A stretch of 16,709 nt of DNA. It comes from Echinostoma caproni (taxonomy: Eukaryota > Platyhelminthes > Trematoda > Plagiorchiida > Echinostomatidae). The stretch lies in contig UZAN01039552.1 of assembly GCA_900618425.1 (NCBI GenBank), positions 1 to 16,709 on the forward strand. Reading direction: 5' to 3'. The translations under genes and the position numbers were made by a program. This document shows positions 10,429 through 16,709 of this stretch, piece by piece. Position 1 is the stretch's first letter; every line of letters begins with the position of its first letter. The notes under the pieces are model-generated. The model saw nothing but the letters and a program-made list of their open reading frames with translations, was not told where the DNA came from and did not search any database.

Positions 10429-10481
10429 ATATGCGCTACTGATGAGCTCTAATAGGAGCGAAACTCGAGTCTAATGCTTGT
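10429..10481 (+). ncRNA. Type I hammerhead ribozyme
   Basis: All invariant core blocks are present in order. CTGATGA is at 10439-10445. Stem II is GCTC (10446-10449) with GAGC (10456-10459) around the 6-nt loop TAATAG. GAAA is at 10460-10463. A minimal stem III (C10464-G10469, loop TCGA) leads to the GTC cleavage triplet at 10469-10471. Self-cleavage is predicted after C10471. Stem I is open-ended (type I): A10438-U10472, U10437-A10473, a C10436/A10474 mismatch, then G10435-U, C10434-G and G10433-C, with weaker pairs outside. The mismatch would be repaired by the TAGTGC seen in the decayed copy near 11424-11429, hinting at a G-to-A change here. The short stem III resembles hammerheads of Penelope-like elements and retrozymes; a 4-bp stem II with a 6-nt loop is also typical of Sm-alpha. 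Activity is untested. Confidence 0.85.
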
Positions 10482-10556
10482 GGGTGTAGGGTAGAATTGA
10501 TGATCTGAAGATTGTGCGTGAAGTTGAAGTGGGAATGATAGTCAATCAATATCAAT
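10454..10556 (+). repeat. Right arm of the long inverted repeat
   Basis: This arm is complementary to 10239-10341, separated by a 112-nt spacer holding the tRNA-like head and the first half of the ribozyme. The inner breakpoint falls inside loop II of the hammerhead, so only the 3' half of the ribozyme is duplicated in inverted form. Confidence 0.95.
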
Positions 10557-11388
10557 CAAACACGAGTGTGTTTTATAATTGATCAAATACTTCGATTAGC
10601 ACTGTTTAAGTAGACTATTTCAGGCATCCCTGTTTTTCGTCTCAAAAGCTTCTTCACTGAAAGACAAAGCAGAATATTCCCTGATTAGATCATTTTTTCC
10701 TAAATGAAAAGCTGGTTTTCATTTCTACTGATTATGGTTGTAGTGTTGTTTTAGAAGCAACAGATATGGTATGTGCCAAGTTATTTGGGAGATGTAGTAT
10801 CTCCCACCAGACGATAGCAACTAAAATGTGACAATAAAGTCTCGGTACATCAAAGAGACCACCAATCTGAATCGATTGTTTGTGCTTCGAATTCAAGAAT
10901 GAATTCTAAATGCTAAGAAATCGTAGTTGGTTGCGTCTCAGTTGCATTTGAGGTAAAAATTATTTCCCTTTCGGTTTGAGGAAATATGAACTAACATCAA
11001 ACGGTAAATGGCGTTTAGATAGAGCCGTCTATGCAATTCCCCCACCCCTATACGCTACTCAAAAAGTCTGTTTTGTACAATGGCTTGGAAAATTGGTTTA
11101 TCAAGTGCGTTAAGCTATATTTTGCCGGAAATAATGCCAATTACAATAATGATCTAAGTAATATATAAGACAAATTTTCTGTTGATGGCCGTTGCTAGTG
11201 AAAATAGAAATTACAATTTATTGTAAAACTTGAGGTCTGTTACATCCTACTGTTTGTGATATTCATCATCCATCCAATTCCATCTTCGCGGGCTATTCTC
11301 AGTTCACCTAGCCAACGATAAACCTAAAAAGCATTGGAATGCAATTTTTCTCTTGCTGGTTCTCACCAGTAGTGTGAGCTCAAAGGGC
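10557..11388. other. Non-coding DNA, no recognised feature
   Basis: The second 9-nt ATAATTGAT copy lies at 10575-10583, immediately outside the right arm. The remainder is AT-rich without supported genes. Confidence 0.5.
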
Positions 11389-11389
11389 C

Positions 11390-11440
11390 AGATAAACTCT
11401 AATAGGAGAAAAACTCAAGTCTATAGTGCTTCCCGTGTAT
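11390..11440 (+). pseudogene. Decayed second copy of the hammerhead/SINE tail
   Basis: CTCTAATAGGAG, AAACTC, AGTCT and TGCTT occur in the same order and spacing as in the copy at 10447-10479, with a few mostly purine-transition differences. CTGATGA has become CAGATAA, and the stem II closing pair and core G before GAAA are altered (GAAAAAC). The ribozyme core is thus broken. The GTC triplet survives. Similarity fades after about 11440, and upstream no good B box is visible. The open frame 11353-11586 crosses this element and is not a gene. Confidence 0.65.
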
Positions 11441-11444
11441 ATAG

Positions 11445-13163
11445 GTTGCACGGCGAACTGATAATTACACTGAATATATGGGACGGCAAATCACAATCAT
11501 TTGATAAATACTTATTCCATTTTAAGAATCACAGAAGAAGAGATAACGATGTTGATCAAAGGCGTTGCGATGCCGCTACCCTGTAAATGATGATCAGTTG
11601 AGGTACTGAGCTAAAACTAACATCGGACAACTGTCACAATCCTCTCAATGTGGGACTGTCAATCAGGCCATTCATAGTCATATTTAGAGGTATTTCTGCT
11701 TCGAAAGGAGAAATGTTAGTGTCGAAGAAAAAAGGTGAAACTACTTAAATCTTTTGCAATAAGGCTGTTGAATGGTCACCTTTACAAAATATAGCTTGCT
11801 AGTGTTAATTGAGAAAAACAAGTCCGTTCTTCTCATAATAGTTTGCTCTCTCAGATTCTTACTCTCTCATTCAGTCAACCAATCACCAGCCAGTTCATCA
11901 ACCTCACTCTATCAGCCAGTCAATCATTGTAATACTTAAACATTTAATCATTAACTCGAAAACCACTAATCATTAAACCAATACCCTAATCACACAGAAA
12001 CATTCACGCAATTTGTAAACAAGCGAGCCAATGACCACGCACCAGGCAGTTTCTTGGTGAGCAAAATGAGTGTTGTTTATTTATGTCTACAGAGATATGC
12101 TATGGGCATCATAATCTGTGAATGTTCGATAAAGGTATAGTTTTATTGAAAACGTCAATTGGTTATGAGTGGATTTTTATTTCAAAAAATGTTTTATTGT
12201 TGAATGTGAATAGCTCCCTTTTTGCAATCGTAGTTATCGCATTTCAGACGTTTTCCTGATGATCGAAAGTTTTCTGTTTATTAAGTGAAAATTATTTTTC
12301 GTCGATTTAGGTTCAATGAATTCCGTCAAATTGAAATGATGCGCATCAAATGGATAAATGAAGTAGTAAAGATAGCAATAATAAATTACAGGAGCCCAAA
12401 TGAGAAATTTTGAATTTTAACGCATAGTGAAATGAACCATCTTAGAACTGCTGAGTTACATTCTCTTATCATAGTGTTTCATTGTATATCTGTAAGGCAA
12501 TATACAGTTTCATGTTAAACTGGAACGCAATGGCACCAGGAGAAACCCGCAATAAAGTTGTTCTGTTTTGAACGGTAGCAGAGAGCAAAATGAAATGAGG
12601 TTATAACATTTAAAAAATTCAGGGGCATGTAGTCACGCACACTATTTCACGGGTCATGTGACTTTGAAGCGGGACTTGGATTAGTGTTACTTGGTTTCTG
12701 CCTAGCGATTGCGAAAATGAGATGGAACAAGCTAGTGTTTATTGCACACCTGACGTGAGTACATAAAAAATAATGGCTCATTCAACAAACTTTCATGCCC
12801 GTTTGAATCGGATATATCGTTTAAGACAGTGCCACTGTCCCACGGGATGAACCTACGCGACTGATTTCCTTGTCCAGCAAGCAGGCTTCTCGGTATGTGC
12901 ATGTTAGTCGGAACTGAAACCCGCCTCATTTGGTGAGCAAACAAATATTTCTACTACTTCACCGTATCACTAATTCCAACGTGTAATCGAGTCTACTGAT
13001 ATCCACTGGTTTCCTTCGCTGCCCACGCTGACCGCGAGGAACTGATTCTCGACGGATGAAGGCACAACCAGAATGTCAGAGATCACAGTTGAAGGCAACA
13101 CGAGAGCAGCAAGCTTCTTGCTAACGTCTTAAACGCCCTCCTTCACTTAATTTTAATTTCCAG
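11445..13163. other. Non-coding or unrecognised DNA
   Basis: Around 11850-12000 the plus strand is rich in AATCA/CAGTCA-type words (for example CAGCCAGTCAATCA), resembling a degenerate low-complexity repeat. A GC-richer patch (about 12640-13130) has open stretches on both strands and good donor-like sites (GTATGT after 12892; GTGAGC after 12932). No reading can be preferred and no domain is recognised. Confidence 0.4.
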
Positions 13164-13511
13164 CTCCGCTTACCATCTATGTTTTATTGGGAATTTCGAA
13201 GTCGTCTTTTATCTCTCTTGTGAGTTCACAGACATCGGGTTATGTGTCACGTTGTTCTTGTTTTGGTTTCACTTCTCGTGAGTTTATTGATTCCTCAAGT
13301 GTAAATCATTATTGCTCACCAACAAGAGCGTGAGATAGCTGTTTTGTCCTTGCAGGGACTCCTCAGTGGGGCGTATGGTGCCCGAAATGAAACTAATATC
13401 ACTTCGCTTTGGTCAACGGAATTCGGCATGCTGTTGATGCAACTCATTTCGGTATTGGGCAATCGTACGGAGTTTGACTGGGAGGTCACTAAACCGGTTT
13501 TTGTTGGGTAA
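13164..13511 (+). other. Exon-like segments with good splice-site sequences (unrecognised)
   Basis: Two candidate exons are visible. The first is 13164-13219, between acceptor TTTTAATTTCCAG and donor GTGAGT. The second begins at 13356 after TGTTTTGTCCTTGCAG and stays open (GLLSGAYGARNETN at its start) to TAA at 13512-13514. Joined in the frame that keeps the second open, the first reads with entry phase 1 and gives a hydrophobic peptide. Other phase choices are also possible and no upstream exon could be tied in. I do not recognise the product. Local GC is higher than average, which alone lengthens open frames, so this may be noise or an old gene remnant. Confidence 0.22.
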
Positions 13512-13526
13512 TCGGTCCATACGGGC

Positions 13527-13541
13527 GGGGGGGGGGGGGGG
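13527..13541. repeat. Homopolymer run of 15 G
   Basis: Fifteen consecutive G, preceded by GGGC, is the only such run in the window. It can form G-quadruplex-type structure and is also prone to sequencing length error. Confidence 0.9.
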
Positions 13542-14301
13542 CGAGACGGACATTAGTAAACACACTGTGTGCGTATTTTTAAAGGCCTCGCTATGTTAAT
13601 TACACGGGTCAATCATGCCTCAGATAGGCTTGGCGATATCTTGACAATCTAAAGTAAATAATCATCACAAAAATAGGTAAATGAGCAAGAATCAAATTTA
13701 TCATTGCTCGTAGTTTCTAGAAAAAGATGGATAGCACACAGTTTAAGACCAATGAAAATAGAAATATTCATCTACACAAATCTGGAGAACAATTCATACA
13801 GACATTCACCACATCCATCGATCTACTTAACTTGTTAGCAAAACGTGGCTACTGCTAAGCAATACAGCTCTAAGACTGAATGCGGAATTTGAGGGAAGTT
13901 TCTCTGATCAAGACGCGACAATTCTTCTATGCTTCATCAAATGAGGTAGCAATTGCTTTCCAGCTCCTACTATTACGCTTTACTGTGAATAGACGAAACA
14001 TACAGCTACTTTTCCAAACTGTTTTAACTGTCATTTCAATTTGCGGTGATATATGAGGTCCATCATTTTGATGTCCAGGTGGTTGGGCTAGAAGTAACAT
14101 CAGCAGGAGTTTTGAATGAAACGGTGTGCTATTCATCGACGTGATGAAGTTCACTCTCTTCGATCCTAATGTACTCATGTGCTACTGGTATGGTGGGCGT
14201 CAAAACAAGGTGACCTTCAGTTATCAGGTGTACCTCTGTCAGTCTACGGTAAGAGTTTTGTAAAGAGAAAGATTCAGCTGCCAATTTTTAAATAAAACTA
14301 G
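13542..14301. other. Non-coding or unrecognised DNA
   Basis: Several open frames of 38-50 codons lie on the plus strand between 13930 and 14290 in different frames, and an 83-codon minus-strand frame covers 13927-14178. The density is near chance expectation. No domain or consistent exon chain is seen. Confidence 0.4.
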
Positions 14302-14604
14302 ACAGTTTCTTCTCGTGTCAACGATCTGAACCAGACTTTGCTACCCAGAATAACAGCCCATCCATTCGTTCCTATGAAACTACCAGAAGAGAATACTTTT
14401 ATAAATACAGCCCACCACCAGAATATGGTTGATGCGTACGAAAATCTAGAGAATAGACTGGTCATTCCGAAGACAAAACGCCTAACTAGAATCTTTGGGG
14501 TTAACTGGTGAAAGAAGTTAATGCGTATGGAAAAGTGATTCTTCTTATCCCGGAATTAACGAGAGTTATTCTTCCTGAGCAGTACAATCCTGAAGAATCT
14601 TAAA
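14302..14604 (+). pseudogene. Possible degenerate coding remnant with one frameshift (speculative)
   Basis: Frame 1 is open from 14302 to TGA at 14509-14511 (69 codons). At that point frame 0 opens (14505 onward) and continues to TAA at 14602-14604 with protein-like composition (a KVILLIPELTRVILPEQ stretch). The two pieces abut at one point, as expected for a coding sequence broken by a single indel near 14500-14510. A splice reading (acceptor CTAGACAG before 14306, donor GTGAAA after 14507) is an alternative. The protein is not recognised, and the lengths alone are not significant. Confidence 0.22.
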
Positions 14605-16269
14605 ACTCGTTCAAAGTGTCTTCGCATTGTGCCCAGTTATGAATGATAAAAGTCGTTGTATTTTGTAACCACATGCTTTTATCAAATTGTTACCAATACG
14701 TCATCGTCAAAGATCTCAGTGGGCTGAAGTTAACTTAAAACATGTTATCGCCGTGGACATTAAAATCAAACTTAGTGAGGATCGACAAAATTTCAAGAAA
14801 ATAACTGTAAAAGCTATTGTTAATAGATAACATGTTGAGGACTTCACTGTTCATGATTCTTAATATTTCAAATAGAGAGGAGTAGTCACGTGACCGTATA
14901 TCCCCAAGAATCTTCGGCGATATATAGGTCGTTCTCTTAATGTCAGTAGAAGCACGGATTCTGTGTGATATTGCAGAAGCTGATAGCGCTTATTGGAAGT
15001 TTCTAACAGAACGAGGTCATGTTCGGAATTCTTTTAATTCTCGGATGCAGTGTCATTTCTGAACAGTTTGATAATAATGTTAATCAACAATAGTTCATCG
15101 AAAACTGTTTGTTGTTTATTTGTTCAACCATGCCACCATACCCTGATCAGTTCAGTATGTGTTTTGGTAAAACGCAGAAAATAGCTTACAAAACTTGAGT
15201 TGCTTGTCAGAATTGCGTGATGTTGAGAAGCACCAAACCGGAGCCTGAATAATAAAATATAGTAATATAAAAGTTTGACAAGAAAATGTTACTGGTTAAA
15301 AGCCTATAAACATATTCTCCAGTGGTAAGTACAACATGGCAAAGTAAATCTTTAAATAGCTCACAGAAAGCCAAACTTTACTAGAGTTTGTGGGCTTTAT
15401 TCTGATGTAACAATATGCAACAGACCTGCATCTTTAAAATTCCCTCCCTTAAGTACTTATTTACAAATCAATATAATTACAGCAAGAGTAAGCTTCCACA
15501 GATCTCGGATTTCATCGATACCGGCTTATAGACGCTTGATGGAACTTGGGGTTTTCAACATTATTGGCCCCAAATTTGACGGAGTTCTTTAATATAATTT
15601 ATTAAATCTTTGAATTCTTGTTATCCCGTCAAAAAAGCGTTTGCTTAAGACCACGCTATTAGCATTTAAGAGAAAAAAGGATTAAGAAAACCATTGTGGG
15701 CCTAAAACATTTTTAAATTGGATTAATGCAACAAATACAAGACACCGACCAAAAAAGGCACCAGGTGTTTTAGAAAAATACATCAATGCATTTGCTGTCT
15801 TCAATCTGGGGTCGATAAAGCAGTAACATGCGCTAAAACATCACCTAAGTGGACTTGTATACTTCAATAGAATCAGCGCAATCGCACTTTTACACTTCAT
15901 TTATCGTGGTCACCCCTTGGAATGTGCACTCAGCTTTGATGGAAGTCCTAATGGATAATAATTTTTTCACTAAAAGATAAAATCTGAACTAAAGGGGCAT
16001 TTTGCAGAATAATGTGGATGCAGATAAGAGCAGTTGATCTGAGCGTTTTGAATAAAATATATAGCGTTTCATACTGGTATACGGAAGTTTCAAGGGATGG
16101 ATTTTATGGAAGATATGCTACTTTTGGAACATGTCTACTTATAGACAAGGACACAATTTCCACAGAATTGCGCAATTGCTTGCTTTATTGAGAAACACAA
16201 TATCTACTGCTTTTATTGTGTTCACTATGTACGATTTTCTAAATTTGAATCTACAAATATGGTGTAATT
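14605..16269. other. Non-coding DNA, no recognised feature
   Basis: The interval is AT-rich with frequent stops in all frames. No RNA gene, repeat array or retroelement motif was recognised before the LINE tail at 16270. Confidence 0.5.
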
Positions 16270-16325
16270 GCTGAAAATACACCCATCCGGGTGCATAAAG
16301 CTACTACTGACTTGACTTGACTTGA
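16270..16325 (+). mobile_element. Short LINE 3' tail: stem-loop plus (ACTTG)3
   Basis: A 5-bp hairpin, CACCC (16280-16284) with GGGTG (16289-16293), sits 16 nt before three tandem ACTTG units (16310-16324). A 3'-terminal stem-loop followed by short tandem repeats is how CR1/RTE-type LINEs end. Only about 56 bases remain, so this would be an extremely 5'-truncated copy. Its left limit is uncertain because no target-site duplication was found. Confidence 0.45.
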
Positions 16326-16709
16326 GATCGCATTGAAGAGACCGTGCTTCCTGAAGTGTGGAAAAACGGTGTCATTTCGCCAATTTACAAAGATGGATGC
16401 CGTAGTGACCCAGCCAACTACCGCCCCGTCACGCTGCTTCCAGTGTTGTCCAAAGTCATGGAATCTATTGTTGTGGATTCCGTAATGGATCATCTGGAGA
16501 ACAATGGCCTACTATCCCCCGCTCAGCATGGGTTTCGAAAACATCGCTCATGTGCAACCAACTTGATTTTGGCTCGGGACGACTGGACTCATGCTGTTGA
16601 TCAAGGAAAAGGAGTTGATGTTATTTACCTGGACTTTTCCAAAGCCTTTGACAGGGTAAATCATCAAATACTGATACAAAAGCTGTACAACTATGGAATT
16701 CGGGGACTC
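16326..16709 (+). CDS. Non-LTR retrotransposon reverse transcriptase, partial (5'-truncated, runs off window)
   Basis: This is an uninterrupted 128-codon frame encoding the N-terminal half of a LINE reverse-transcriptase domain. In order it carries VWKNGVISPIYKDG and NYRPVTLLPVLSK (region 1), QHGFRKHRSC (region 2, from 16524), and IYLDFSKAFD (motif A, with the catalytic Asp at codon 16632-16634), then NHQILIQKLYNYGIRG. The catalytic YADD-type motif C would lie beyond the right edge. There is no start codon. The frame opens directly after the TGA inside the preceding ACTTG tail, so the upstream endonuclease and N-terminal region are missing. The lack of stops suggests a younger copy than the left LINE. 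It belongs to the jockey/CR1-like group by motif appearance; the precise clade is not determined. The minus-strand open frame at 16251-16493 is its shadow. Confidence 0.93.
16326..16709 (+). mobile_element. 5'-truncated jockey/CR1-like LINE copy, continues to the right
   Basis: The element begins abruptly within its reverse-transcriptase domain, immediately after the ACTTG tail of another LINE end. 5' truncation is the usual outcome of incomplete target-primed reverse transcription. The direct abutment suggests insertion into or next to an existing LINE tail, or a tandem pair of the same family. Confidence 0.8.

Larger units (their letters stand above)
10342..10556 (+). mobile_element. SINE-like unit with tRNA-like head and hammerhead ribozyme
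   Basis: On the plus strand this unit runs from a tRNA-like head, through a hammerhead ribozyme, into a tail that forms the right arm of the inverted repeat. The B box (10404-10413) is good. The A-box-like TAGCTCATGCC (10377-10387) is closer to it than in a normal tRNA, suggesting a degenerate or internally deleted head. A tRNA-type promoter followed by a hammerhead is the organisation known for the schistosome Sm-alpha SINEs. The core here has a different stem II and stem I sequence from the Sm-alpha ribozyme I remember, so it may be a distinct subfamily or species. It encodes no protein and would depend on LINE enzymes for copying. The exact 5' and 3' ends are uncertain. Confidence 0.7.

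Noticed and set aside
12257..12269. CTGATGATCGAAAG, superficially like a hammerhead core
   Set aside because: There is no stem II between CTGATGA and GAAA and no paired GUH site.
12732..12944. 70-codon minus-strand frame ending next to a good CAG|GTGTGC donor
   Set aside because: The plus strand also has open frames and strong donors in this GC-richer patch, so strand cannot be decided and no product is recognised.
13927..14178. 83-codon minus-strand frame with an internal Met followed by a Leu-rich stretch resembling a signal peptide
   Set aside because: The hydrophobic core is short, plus-strand frames over the same bases look equally coding-like, and there is no supporting splice or family evidence.
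16251..16493. 80-codon minus-strand open frame
   Set aside because: It is antisense to the clear reverse-transcriptase frame and is a shadow of it.

Overview
The window looks like a piece of an AT-rich metazoan nuclear genome dominated by non-coding DNA and retroelement debris. My best guess is a trematode flatworm, probably a schistosome-type blood fluke. The reasons are jockey/CR1-like non-LTR retrotransposon pieces at both ends, tRNA-derived SINE-like sequences, and a SINE-like repeat carrying a type I hammerhead ribozyme, a combination known from the schistosome Sm-alpha family. No database search was possible, so the organism is an inference. There are no operons, ribosome binding sites or other prokaryotic signs, and no complete conserved gene is evident.

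Layout. 1-797: the 3' end of a decayed jockey-like LINE, with the C-terminal part of its reverse-transcriptase ORF (one in-frame stop, one frameshift), a 3' UTR stem-loop and an A-rich tail. 798-5940: mostly featureless DNA with an AAC-type microsatellite (1483-1552), a GC-rich palindrome (3884-3903), one ambiguous base (3991) and a possible B-box remnant (4545-4554). 5950-6040: a tRNA-like SINE head on the minus strand. 6041-9018: nothing convincing. 9019-9357: a low-confidence two-exon model for a small secreted protein. 9358-10235: mostly featureless. 10236-10583: the most interesting locus, a fold-back structure with two 103-nt arms around a SINE-like unit that contains an intact-looking hammerhead ribozyme. 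11390-11440: a second, decayed copy of the same ribozyme. 11445-16269: mostly non-coding, with a 15-nt G run and two weak clusters of exon-like open frames (13164-13511 and 14302-14604). 16270-16325: a very short LINE 3' tail with a stem-loop and three ACTTG units. 16326-16709: a 5'-truncated but open reverse-transcriptase ORF running off the window.

How it fits together. The recognisable parts are autonomous LINE fragments (enzyme suppliers) and non-autonomous tRNA-derived repeats that would be copied by LINE machinery. In the hammerhead-bearing repeat the left arm is complementary to the 3' half of the ribozyme. A read-through transcript could therefore fold either as a self-cleaving ribozyme or as a long, non-cleaving hairpin. 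That competition is the most novel point in the window and rests on inference from the sequence. Many open frames of 60-118 codons occur, but in DNA of this composition such lengths are expected by chance, so they were mostly rejected.
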